From JAWKWH01 sp963669285 (GTDB lineage: Bacteria > Pseudomonadota > Alphaproteobacteria > Rhizobiales > Rhizobiaceae), in NCBI GenBank assembly GCA_963669285.2, contig CAXXSI010000010.1:1-64000 (forward strand): a DNA stretch of 64,000 nt, given 5' to 3'. A program made the translations under genes and the position numbers. Numbering within the stretch: position 1 is the stretch's first letter; each line of letters opens with the position of its first letter. Shown piece after piece: positions 36,619-44,655 of this stretch. The notes beneath the pieces were generated by a model that ran no database searches, was not told the DNA's origin, and was given only the letters and a program-made list of their open reading frames with translations.

Positions 36619-37768
36619 GGGTAAATCCGGTTTCAAGTTCGCTAATTTGGTGCTGGTCTGGCTGCTGTCAAGCGCCGCCATGCTTTGGCTGTCGCCGATA
36701 AATCCGGCGCGAGCGCACGAGGTGGTGCCTTCGATCGCCGACATCAGCGACGATGAAGGCGTGCTGACATTCACGGTTCGGCTCAATATTGAAGGTCTCG
36801 TCGCCGGCATCGATCTGTCGAAGATCAGTGACACAAATCTGGCGGCCGAGGCGGCAAGCTATGATCAGTTGCGCGCACTCGGCCCGGCCGAACTTGAAGA
36901 ACGTTTCCGCGCCTTTTGGCCTGAAATGGCGCAAAACATTGTCATTGACACCGGATCCGAAAAACTGGTGCCGCGCCTGTTGTCGGTTGAAGTCGCCGAG
37001 ACCGGTAACATCGAAATCCTCCGAAGTTCGCAGATACGCTTTGCTGCCGATCTTCCTGCCGGAACCCGAACCGTCAGTATCGGCTGGCTGGCCAAATACG
37101 GCGAGCTGGTGATCCGGCAAATGGGGGTCGAAGAGCCCTATGATGGCTATCTGGCAGGCGGTGAAGTCACTCCGCCGATCGCGCTTGCCGGCGGCGGCCG
37201 GCCGAGCTTGTGGCAGACGTTCACGCGTTACGGCATTGTCGGATTTGACCACATCATTCCCAAAGGCCTGGATCACGTGCTGTTCGTGCTCGGCCTGTTC
37301 TTCCTGTCGCCGCGATTGCGTCCATTGTTGTGGCAGATTTCCGCATTCACGCTGGCGCACACGGTGACCTTGGCTCTGGCCGCGCTCGGTTATGTCAGTG
37401 TTTCTTCGGCGATCGTCGAGCCGGTCATCGCGCTCTCGATCGTCTACGTTGCGGTCGAGAACATGTGGTCGGACCGGCTTATGAGCTGGCGGCCTATCGT
37501 GGTGTTCGCCTTCGGATTGCTGCACGGTCTGGGATTTGCCAGTGTCCTCGGCGAGTTCGGCTTACCGGATTTCGGTTTCGTTTCGGCCCTGATCGGTTTC
37601 AATGTCGGCGTCGAACTGGGGCAACTGACCGTCATTGCCCTGGCATTCGCGGTAGTCGGCTTCTGGTTTCGCGACAAATCCTGGTATCGGACGCGCATCT
37701 CCAAACCCGGTTCGACAATCATTGCGCTTACGGGTGCCTACTGGTTCGTCGAGCGCACCGTTCTTTGA
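36617..37768 (+). CDS. HupE/UreJ-family membrane protein with exported N-terminal domain
   Basis: 383 residues. A signal peptide (about residues 9-33, ending NPARAHEVVP) precedes a soluble domain of about 170 residues. The C-terminal half is the HupE/UreJ_2 module with six to seven helices, including GFDHIIPKGLDHVLFVLGLFFLSPRL, FTLAHTVTLALAALG and FGLLHGLGFASVLGEFGLP, whose His and Asp residues are those thought to carry nickel or cobalt. Start is uncertain: the ATG overlaps the divergent ATG of the DUF4198 gene and has no good ribosome-binding site; a GTG at codon 12 is possible. Metal specificity is unknown and no hydrogenase or urease genes are in the window. Confidence 0.8.
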   Translation: MGKSGFKFANLVLVWLLSSAAMLWLSPINPARAHEVVPSIADISDDEGVLTFTVRLNIEGLVAGIDLSKISDTNLAAEAASYDQLRALGPAELEERFRAFWPEMAQNIVIDTGSEKLVPRLLSVEVAETGNIEILRSSQIRFAADLPAGTRTVSIGWLAKYGELVIRQMGVEEPYDGYLAGGEVTPPIALAGGGRPSLWQTFTRYGIVGFDHIIPKGLDHVLFVLGLFFLSPRLRPLLWQISAFTLAHTVTLALAALGYVSVSSAIVEPVIALSIVYVAVENMWSDRLMSWRPIVVFAFGLLHGLGFASVLGEFGLPDFGFVSALIGFNVGVELGQLTVIALAFAVVGFWFRDKSWYRTRISKPGSTIIALTGAYWFVERTVL

Positions 37769-37780
37769 ACATTGGCGACG

Positions 37781-39286
37781 TTAAAAGAGCGAGCCCTGAT
37801 TGCCACCCTTGTCTGTCTTGTTCGGCTTTCGCTTTGGCGGCGGCTTTTCTTGCGCGCCCTTGCCGTCAGCAATCGCTGCGGCCTTTCCGTCGGCAAACTG
37901 CAGCGACAGGGCAGCTCCGGATTTAACTTCGCTGGCGCGCATGAGTGTCCTGCCATCAGCGTCCGAAACGATCGCATAACCGCGTTTAAGCACTGCAGGA
38001 TAGGCAAGCGAGGCGAGCAGGCGTCCAGCCTCGCCCACACTTCGCCGGCGCCGGTCCAGCGCGAAGTCCGTTGCCTGATCTCCCCTCGCAACCAACCGGC
38101 CGATGTTTTCGCGTCGTGCCGACAATCGTTCGACCAGCGGCTCCGGCCTGACACGGCCCGCTATAGCGGAAAACCCGCTGCGCCGTTCGCGCAGCAGCCG
38201 GGTCAGCAGTGATGTCGACAGCCGTATTGCGTTAAACCGCGTGCGTTTACGCTCGGCGCTGGTTTCTAGTGCCCGGCCGAGACGTGTGGAAAACTCGTCA
38301 AACCGCCGCCTGGGCAGCGCCAGCAACTGATCGGGCGACGGCAATGCGCGGGCGGCCGACCGCACCGCCTGCCTCTGCCGGTCGAGATTCCGCGATGTCG
38401 CCGATTTCAGCCTTGCCGACAGGCCTGCCAGTTCCGCTTCCAGTTCGGCCTTGACCGGCACGGCCATTTCCGCGGCGCCCGTGGGCGTCGGCGCGCGCAT
38501 GTCGGCGGCAAGGTCGATCAGGGTCCAGTCGGTTTCATGCCCGATGGCGGAGATGACCGGGATATCCGAGTCCGACACCGCGCGAACCAGCACTTCGTCG
38601 TTGAACCCCCAAAGATCCTCGAGGCTCCCGCCACCACGGGCAACAATGATGACATCCGGTCGCCGTGCGGAATCTTCGCCGGCAAAGCTATTGAACCCAC
38701 GTACTGCCGCTGCCGCTTCAGCCCCTGCCGTTTCGCCCTGCACACGCACTGGCCAGACGATAACATGCAGCGGAAACCGGTCGGTGATGCGGTGGATGAT
38801 GTCGCGGATGACTGCGCCTGTCGGTGACGTCACGACGCCGATAACCTTCGGCATGAAGGGCAGCAACTGCTTGCGTGCTTCGTCGAATAGACCCTCTTCA
38901 GCAAGCTGCTTCTTGCGCGCTTCCAGAAGCGCCATCAACGCGCCGGCGCCGGCCGGCTCGATGCGGTCGATAACAATCTGGTACTTGGACGAGCCGGGAT
39001 AGGTCGTCAGCTTGCCCGACGCGATGACTTCCAACCCCTCTTCGGGAAGAAATTTCAGTTTCGAAAACACGCCGCGCCAGATCACGGCTTCGAGTCGCGA
39101 ACGCTCGTCCTTCAGCGAGAAATAGGCATGGCCCGACGAATGCGGACCGCGATAGCCTGAGATCTCGCCACGTACCCTCACATAGCCGAAGGCGTCCTCG
39201 ACTACCCGTTTGAGCGCCCCGGAAATCTCCGAAACGGTGAATTCGGCGGCATTCGACTTGCCGGATTGGGGATTCGCTTCGTTCAT
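37781..39286 (-). CDS. xseA: Exodeoxyribonuclease VII large subunit
   Basis: 501 residues from the ATG. Degrades single-stranded DNA with the small subunit XseB, which is not in the window. The N-terminal OB-fold (FTVSEISGALKRVVEDAFGYVRVRGEISGYR) is followed by the catalytic domain with VIGVVTSPTGAVIRDIIHRI and DVIIVARGGGSLEDLWGFNDE, VISAIGHETDWTLIDLAADMRAPTPTGAAE, then a long helical region and a C-terminal LKRGYAIVSDADG. A TTG start 12 codons further up overlaps the stop of the AhpD-like gene and is less likely. The C-terminal tail is Lys-rich and ends in GSLF. Confidence 0.93.
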   Translation of the reverse strand: MNEANPQSGKSNAAEFTVSEISGALKRVVEDAFGYVRVRGEISGYRGPHSSGHAYFSLKDERSRLEAVIWRGVFSKLKFLPEEGLEVIASGKLTTYPGSSKYQIVIDRIEPAGAGALMALLEARKKQLAEEGLFDEARKQLLPFMPKVIGVVTSPTGAVIRDIIHRITDRFPLHVIVWPVRVQGETAGAEAAAAVRGFNSFAGEDSARRPDVIIVARGGGSLEDLWGFNDEVLVRAVSDSDIPVISAIGHETDWTLIDLAADMRAPTPTGAAEMAVPVKAELEAELAGLSARLKSATSRNLDRQRQAVRSAARALPSPDQLLALPRRRFDEFSTRLGRALETSAERKRTRFNAIRLSTSLLTRLLRERRSGFSAIAGRVRPEPLVERLSARRENIGRLVARGDQATDFALDRRRRSVGEAGRLLASLAYPAVLKRGYAIVSDADGRTLMRASEVKSGAALSLQFADGKAAAIADGKGAQEKPPPKRKPNKTDKGGNQGSLF

Positions 39287-39318
39287 TTGGTCAATTGGAA
39301 CCGCAGATTTGGTTGTCG

Positions 39319-39888
39319 TCAATCGATTACGCCGAGGCGGCGGCCGAAATCGATATAGGAATGGGCAAGCTTGTCCCTGTTGCCGTCGGCAGCCGGATGG
39401 GCTTCGCGGTTTTGGCCGTAGTCGAAATTGACGCCGGCGCCGAACACGATGCGGTTGAACAGATTGAACAGCGAGCAGACGCGGACGGTTTCGACCAGCG
39501 CTTTTTCGCTCCAGCCGGCATCGAAGATGGCTTTGGCATCGGCATCGACCATCCGGCTCGGTTCATCGTTGAGTTTTTGCGCGTAGCGCAGCACCGGCTT
39601 CAGCCGGTCGTCGACCGGAGCGGCCTCGATATCCTCGATCAGTTGATCGATCATTCCGGCATCGATGCCGAACGCTTCGGCGTAGATCCGGTGTGAATCA
39701 GTGCAAAACCGGCAGGCATTGAGCGCGGATACGAAGGTCGCGATCAGTTCCCGCTCGCCAATCGAGAGTTCTCCCTCGCCGCGCAGGACGCCGTCGCAAT
39801 ATTCCAGCAGCGGACCGGCATGGTCGGGAAAGGCACTGAAGAATTCACCCAGATGCGGCGCGTCGCCAAGGCTGGGAATGAGGGGCAT
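39319..39888 (-). CDS. AhpD-like carboxymuconolactone decarboxylase-family (peroxidase-related) protein
   Basis: 189 residues from the ATG at 39888. The central ELIATFVSALNACRFCTDSHRIYAEAFG contains the CxxC-x3-H redox motif at about 66-73, the active site of AhpD-like alkylhydroperoxidases. The helical C-terminal part (RVCSLFNLFNRIVFGAGV) is the usual second half of the peroxidase-related subgroup. It probably reduces peroxides or acts as a redox protein. It sits between mutL and xseA on the same strand with short gaps, so it may be cotranscribed with both. Confidence 0.85.
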   Translation of the reverse strand: MPLIPSLGDAPHLGEFFSAFPDHAGPLLEYCDGVLRGEGELSIGERELIATFVSALNACRFCTDSHRIYAEAFGIDAGMIDQLIEDIEAAPVDDRLKPVLRYAQKLNDEPSRMVDADAKAIFDAGWSEKALVETVRVCSLFNLFNRIVFGAGVNFDYGQNREAHPAADGNRDKLAHSYIDFGRRLGVID

Positions 39889-39906
39889 CCAAGTTCCTTT
39901 CACATG

Positions 39907-41700
39907 TCAGCGGCGGTGGAACAGCTTTTCGATATCTGTCAGTTTCAGTTCGATCCAGGTCGGCCGCCCGTGGTTGCAGGTGTCCGAACCCGGCGTCGCT
40001 TCCATCTGCCGCAAAAGCGCATTCATTTCATCAGGTTTCAGCCTTCGCCCGGAGCGGACCGAGCCGTGGCAGGCCATGGTGGCGGCGATCGCATGCAGAC
40101 GGCCTTCAAGCCCGTCCGCCTGGTTTTCGGCGAGCTCATCGGCGAGTTCGCGCACCAGCGCCGCGGCATCCGCCTCGCCAAGCATGGCCGGCGTCTCACG
40201 CACGCATATCGCACCGGGACCGAAACGCTCGATCCCGAGACCGAAGCGCCTGAAGGTTTCGGCCTGTTCGGCAAGCCGGTCGGCGTCATCTTCCGGCAGG
40301 TCGACGATCTCCGGCAACAACAGCATCTGCGCCGCCAGCGGTTCGGCCGCCAGAGCCTGTTTCAAGGCTTCATAAACGAGACGCTCGTGGGCGGCATGCT
40401 GGTCAACGATCACCAGTGAATCGGTGGTTTGCGCGACGATGTAGTTTTCATGCACCTGGGCGCGCGCCGCCCCGAGCCGCAGGTCGAGCAGATCGGATTG
40501 CGGATCTCCGGTTCCTGCCCTGGCATCGGCGCTGGCGACAGGCCCGGCATCGAAAGCCGCCTGAGCGGCCTCGCCAAATCCGTCGATCGGCCGGTTTGGT
40601 GAATTGCCGATATCATAGTCAGCGCTGGCAAAAGATCGGTTCGCATGCGTTCCGCCATGCCGAAAGGCGCCCACCATGGCGTCTGCACCGGCAGTCGACG
40701 TTCGAATTCCGCCGTCGGCCAGTGCCTGACGGATGGCGCCGACGATCAGCCCGCGAACAAGGCCGGGATCGCGGAACCGCACATCGGCCTTGGTCGGGTG
40801 CACATTGACATCGACCAGGCCTGCATCAAGTTCCACATTGAGTGCGGTCAGGGCATGACGGTCGCGCGGCAGCAGATCGGCATAGGCGCCGCGAATGGCG
40901 CCGGCGAGCATCTTGTCGCGCACCGGTCTGCCATTGACATGGATGTGCTGCTGTTGCGCATTGCCGCGATTAAATGCCGGTATGGAGACGAAACCGGTCA
41001 GCCTGATCGCCTCCCGTTCGGCGTCGATGGCGACCGAATTATCCGGAAATTCGCGGCCCAGCACCTGCGCAATACGCTCCAGCCGGGCTGTTGTGTCCTT
41101 TCCGGTCGCCGCAAATTCCAGGGTCTGCCGGTCGCTCCCGGAAATCAGGAAATGGACTTCAGGAAAAGCGACGGCCAGGCGCCGGACAATATCGGTAATC
41201 GCCGCCGATTCGGCCCGTTCCGATTTCATGAACTTCAACCGCGCCGGCGTGGCAAAGAACAGGTCGCGCACTTCAACCATCGTTCCGGCATTGGCGGCGG
41301 CCGGTTTCGGCCCGGCAATCCTGCCGCCGTCGATCGATATTTCAGCCGCGCTGTCGTCGTCGGGAAGGCGCGAGCGGATGGTAAGGCGCGCCACCGACCC
41401 GATCGAGGGCAATGCTTCACCACGAAAACCGAGTGAGCGGATGTCGAAAATGTTTTCATCCAGCTTGGAGGTGCAATGGCGCGATACCGCAAGCTCAAGA
41501 TCACCTGCTGCCATGCCGCAGCCATTGTCGGTAACGCGGATCAGGTTCAATCCGCCGCCGGCAGTGGTGATTTCGATACGCGTTGCTTTTGCATCAAGAG
41601 CGTTTTCGACCAGTTCCTTGACCACGCTTGCCGGCCGCTCGACGACTTCGCCGGCGGCGATCTGGTTGATCATGGTTTCGGAAAGTCTGTGGATCGCCAT
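39907..41700 (-). CDS. mutL: DNA mismatch repair protein MutL, endonuclease type
   Basis: 597 residues. The GHKL ATPase part is at the N-terminus: INQIAAGEVVERPASVVKEL, ENALDAKATRIEI and DNGCGM, with RGEALPSIGSVARL further on. The C-terminal dimerisation domain includes VIVDQHAAHERLVYE, which fits the metal-binding motif DQHA(X)2E(X)4E, so this MutL should nick DNA itself, as expected in an organism without MutH. ATG 41700 begins at the family's usual MAIHRLSETMINQIAAG. An in-frame extension to 41736 is not needed. Confidence 0.95.
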   Translation of the reverse strand: MAIHRLSETMINQIAAGEVVERPASVVKELVENALDAKATRIEITTAGGGLNLIRVTDNGCGMAAGDLELAVSRHCTSKLDENIFDIRSLGFRGEALPSIGSVARLTIRSRLPDDDSAAEISIDGGRIAGPKPAAANAGTMVEVRDLFFATPARLKFMKSERAESAAITDIVRRLAVAFPEVHFLISGSDRQTLEFAATGKDTTARLERIAQVLGREFPDNSVAIDAEREAIRLTGFVSIPAFNRGNAQQQHIHVNGRPVRDKMLAGAIRGAYADLLPRDRHALTALNVELDAGLVDVNVHPTKADVRFRDPGLVRGLIVGAIRQALADGGIRTSTAGADAMVGAFRHGGTHANRSFASADYDIGNSPNRPIDGFGEAAQAAFDAGPVASADARAGTGDPQSDLLDLRLGAARAQVHENYIVAQTTDSLVIVDQHAAHERLVYEALKQALAAEPLAAQMLLLPEIVDLPEDDADRLAEQAETFRRFGLGIERFGPGAICVRETPAMLGEADAAALVRELADELAENQADGLEGRLHAIAATMACHGSVRSGRRLKPDEMNALLRQMEATPGSDTCNHGRPTWIELKLTDIEKLFHRR

Positions 41701-41837
41701 GGACCGGATATAAGCAGATTCGGCGTCGTCTCCCAATTAAATCTGCGCGCCGGATTGTCCCTTGCTGCTTGACTGCCGTCATGGGCCGGTTACCTATCGA
41801 TCCAGACATCTGCGACAGGCTCAACGGAGTGTAATAA

Positions 41838-42542
41838 ATGAAGATCAGTGGGAAGAAGGCGCTCGTTTTTGGCGGAACATCTGGCATCGGTCTGGCAACA
41901 ACCCGGCAACTGGTCGACGGCGGTGCAACCGTCGTATCAGTCAGCCGAAATCCCGATCGAGTTGGCGACCCCCCGGCGGGCGTGAGCCTGGCGCGCTGCG
42001 ATGTGCGTGATCCGGATGCGCTGAAATCACTGTTTTCCGAGCACGCGCCGTTTGACATTCTTGTCAGCGCAGCGACCGGCGGCGAACGGGCTGCCGGCCC
42101 TTTTCTCGAAATGGATATGGACGGCTACCGGGCATCCTTCGACAAATTATGGGGCTACGCCAACGTGGTGCGCTTTGGAACGCAACACTTGGCCGATGAT
42201 GGAACCATCGTTCTGGTCAGCGGCGCCCCGGCCCGCAAGGCACGACCCGGTCAGGCAGCGCTTGCCTCCGTCGGTGGCGGAGTCGAGGCCTTCGTGCGCG
42301 CCGTCGCGCCGGAGATCTCGCCGCGCCGGCTCAATGTCGTTTCACCGGGCATCATCGACACACCGATGTGGCCATCGGATGAAAAGGCGCGGGAGGAGTT
42401 CTACCGCAAAGTGACCGGAAACAACCTGATTCCGCGCGCCGGAACCCCCGATGAGGTGGCCGATGCGATCCTGTTCATGATCCGCAATGATTTTGTCACC
42501 GGAACAACCATCGACGTCGATGGCGGCTGGCTTCTGGCATAG
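41838..42542 (+). CDS. SDR-family oxidoreductase
   Basis: 234 residues, short-chain dehydrogenase. The N-terminal cofactor motif ALVFGGTSGIGLATTRQLV is at about 9-27. The usual catalytic Ser-x-Tyr-x3-Lys signature is not clear: the segment where it should be reads LVSGAPARKARPGQAALASVGGGVEAFVRA, so Tyr and Lys are missing. A C-terminal RAGTPDEVADAILFMIRNDFVTGTTIDVDGGW is normal. The lack of the Tyr-Lys pair suggests a divergent or inactive SDR. It is a single gene divergent from mutL. Confidence 0.8.
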   Translation: MKISGKKALVFGGTSGIGLATTRQLVDGGATVVSVSRNPDRVGDPPAGVSLARCDVRDPDALKSLFSEHAPFDILVSAATGGERAAGPFLEMDMDGYRASFDKLWGYANVVRFGTQHLADDGTIVLVSGAPARKARPGQAALASVGGGVEAFVRAVAPEISPRRLNVVSPGIIDTPMWPSDEKAREEFYRKVTGNNLIPRAGTPDEVADAILFMIRNDFVTGTTIDVDGGWLLA

Positions 42543-42561
42543 GGTTTGCGGGTGCCAACGC

Positions 42562-42591
42562 TTGACATTTGCGCCGTGACTCCCTTATGAA
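42562..42591 (+). promoter_or_regulatory. Sigma-70-type promoter of rpmJ
   Basis: TTGACA (42562-42567) followed after 18 bases by TATGAA (42586-42591), or after 17 bases by TTATGA. It is about 100 bases before rpmJ and immediately after the SDR stop, the natural place for its promoter. Confidence 0.5.
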
Positions 42592-42690
42592 CCGCGCAAG
42601 CAGTTTTGGCGCGCCTATGGCGCGTCTTTCACATTGCGGTACCGGCGCCTTTTAGCGGACTTGCCGGTGCCAAATTGACGGACCGGACCG

Positions 42691-42816
42691 ATGAAGATCA
42701 AGAATTCGATGAAGGCACTGAAAAACCGCCACCGCGAGAATCGCATGGTGCGCCGCAAGGGCCGTATCTACATCATCAACAAGACCAATCCCCGCTTCAA
42801 GGCCCGCCAGGGCTAA
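42691..42816 (+). CDS. rpmJ: 50S ribosomal protein L36, zinc-free form
   Basis: 41 residues: starts MKIKNSMKALKNRHRENRM, ends INKTNPRFKARQG. It has no cysteine, so it is the C-minus (zinc-free) form, which is the usual one in alphaproteobacteria. The small basic protein binds 23S rRNA in the large ribosomal subunit. It has its own promoter and a terminator shortly after. Confidence 0.95.
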   Translation: MKIKNSMKALKNRHRENRMVRRKGRIYIINKTNPRFKARQG

Positions 42817-42848
42817 CAAGCTGGATTAGCCCATTGGGCTTGATTGCA

Positions 42849-42877
42849 ACCGGGCCGTTCTGCGCGCCCGGTTTTTT
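42849..42877 (+). terminator. Intrinsic terminator after rpmJ
   Basis: AACCGGGC (42849-42856) pairs with GCCCGGTT (starting 42865), followed by a run of T to 42877. Lies about 30 bases after the L36 stop. Confidence 0.85.
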
Positions 42878-42937
42878 ACGTTCGTATTCACGTGAATTTC
42901 AGTTTGACCATTTGGTTGTCCGCGCTACCCTTTGCGC

Positions 42938-43525
42938 ATGAGCAAAATCGTTCCGGGTGCATTTCTTGTCGCCGCAATCATGATTGCAGGACCTGTGCTT
43001 GCGCAATCATCGACGGACAAGCCTGCAGGTGAAGCGACCGAGCAGCTTTCAACGCTGGATCAGCTGTTTTTCGATCTGAAACGCGAGCGCAATGAGAAAT
43101 CGGCAAGCCGGATCGCCCAGAAAATCTGGGCTGAGTGGTTCAAATCCGGAAGTGCTTCCATCGACCTGATGATGACCTGGTCGCAGGATGCCGTCAAAGC
43201 CAAGAAATACAATGTCGCGCTTGATTTTCTCGATCAGGTCGTCACCTTGCAACCGGACTATGCCGAGGGTTGGAATCGTCGTGCGACCCTGCATTTCATG
43301 ATGAACGAGTATTCCAAATCGGTAGCTGACATAAAGCAGACACTGGCCTTGGAGCCGCGCCATTTTGGCGCCTTGTCCGGCTGGGGCATGATCTTGAAGA
43401 ACACCGGCCAGAAGAAACAGGCGCTTAAGGTTTTCTCGCAGGCGCTCGAAATCTACCCGATGATGCGCAACGCCCAGGCTGAGGTCGTCGAACTCACCGA
43501 CGAATTGGCGGGCGATGATATCTGA
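42938..43525 (+). CDS. Exported tetratricopeptide repeat protein
   Basis: 195 residues. An N-terminal signal peptide (FLVAAIMIAGPVLAQ, about 9-23) precedes helical repeats: YNVALDFLDQVVTLQPDYAEGWNRRATLHFMMNEYSKSVADIKQTLALEPRHFGALSGWGMILKNTGQ in several TPR units (about 90-165), summarised here by motif rather than a single run, with KQALKVFSQALEIYP as the last. It is likely a periplasmic protein-binding scaffold. ATG 42938 is used; an in-frame TTG two codons earlier is weaker. Function within the genome is unknown. Confidence 0.8.
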   Translation: MSKIVPGAFLVAAIMIAGPVLAQSSTDKPAGEATEQLSTLDQLFFDLKRERNEKSASRIAQKIWAEWFKSGSASIDLMMTWSQDAVKAKKYNVALDFLDQVVTLQPDYAEGWNRRATLHFMMNEYSKSVADIKQTLALEPRHFGALSGWGMILKNTGQKKQALKVFSQALEIYPMMRNAQAEVVELTDELAGDDI

Positions 43526-43567
43526 ATGTTGCGAAACATGCTGTGTACACCTGAATAGACCACCGGC

Positions 43568-44641
43568 ATGAATGTTCTTTCCGCTGCCCTGTTGATCATT
43601 ACCGGCCTGAGCCTGATTGCTGCAGGCGTCACCCGCATTGGTGCGTGGCGAACCGGGATCAACCATCCGCCTGCGGGTGAGTTTGCAACGGTCAACAACA
43701 CGCGCATGCACTATGTGCACCTTCCTGCGAAATCGGAAGCCGGGTTGCCGCCGATCGTCTTTCTGCATGGCGCAAGCGGCAATCTGCACGATCAGATGGC
43801 GCCGCTTGCGCCGATGTTGAGAGATCATGCGGAATTGTTGTTTGTTGACCGGCCCGGCCACGGCTGGTCTGCGCGCGGTCCGCAAAGCAACAAAAATCCT
43901 GCAGGCCAAGCCGACACGCTCGCAGCGCTGTTGCAGCACCTCGGAATCGATCGGGCGATTATCGCCGGTCATTCATTCGGCGGATCGATTGCCGCCGCAT
44001 TCGGGGTTCGCCATCCCGAAAAGACTGCGGGTCTTTTGTTTCTGGCGGCTGCCACGCACCCTTGGCCCGGCGGTGACACGTCATGGTATTATCGCCTCGC
44101 CAGCAGACCGGTATTGGGGCACCTCTTTTCGCAAACCCTTGCCTGGCCGGGAGGTGCGCTAAGACTCAATGCAGCCGTGCGCTGTGTATTTGCCCCCAAT
44201 CGCGCGCCTGACAATTACGCGTCGGACGCCGCGATATCCCTTGTCTTGCGACCGGTCAATTTTCGCGCCAATGCCGAGGATGTTGAAGGTTTGCATGCAT
44301 ACGTATCGGCCAACGCATCCGATTATAAAACCATATCCGCACCGACAATTGTCATTTCGGGAACCCGCGACACCGTGGTCTACGAAGAAATCCACTCGGT
44401 CGGCCTTGCGCGCGATATTCCCGGCGCCGAACTGGTCTGGATCAGGAACCTTGGTCACAAGCCTGACTGGATCGCGCGAGACGTCATCGTCGAGGCCGTT
44501 GCCAAGCTGGCCGGCAAACCCGCCGAGCTGGAGGCAGCGGTCGCCGCGCTGGAAAGGCGGATCGCCGATGATGCTTTTGGACCAATAGAGCGCTGCCCGG
44601 ATGAAAAGCCGGATTACAGCAAGGCGGCTGCCGCCGAATAA
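43568..44641 (+). CDS. Alpha/beta hydrolase
   Basis: 357 residues. The oxyanion region PPIVFLHGASGNLHDQ is at about 60-75, and the nucleophile elbow GHSFGGS at about 137-143 carries the catalytic Ser. An acid and a His are expected near ISGTRDTVVYEEIHS and IRNLGHKPDW towards the C-terminus. The N-terminus has one hydrophobic segment (AALLIITGLSLIAAGVTRIG), so the protein may be membrane-anchored. No substrate can be assigned from the sequence. It converges on pyk and starts about 40 bases after the TPR gene. Confidence 0.85.
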   Translation: MNVLSAALLIITGLSLIAAGVTRIGAWRTGINHPPAGEFATVNNTRMHYVHLPAKSEAGLPPIVFLHGASGNLHDQMAPLAPMLRDHAELLFVDRPGHGWSARGPQSNKNPAGQADTLAALLQHLGIDRAIIAGHSFGGSIAAAFGVRHPEKTAGLLFLAAATHPWPGGDTSWYYRLASRPVLGHLFSQTLAWPGGALRLNAAVRCVFAPNRAPDNYASDAAISLVLRPVNFRANAEDVEGLHAYVSANASDYKTISAPTIVISGTRDTVVYEEIHSVGLARDIPGAELVWIRNLGHKPDWIARDVIVEAVAKLAGKPAELEAAVAALERRIADDAFGPIERCPDEKPDYSKAAAAE

Positions 44642-44655
44642 CAGAAAAACTACAT

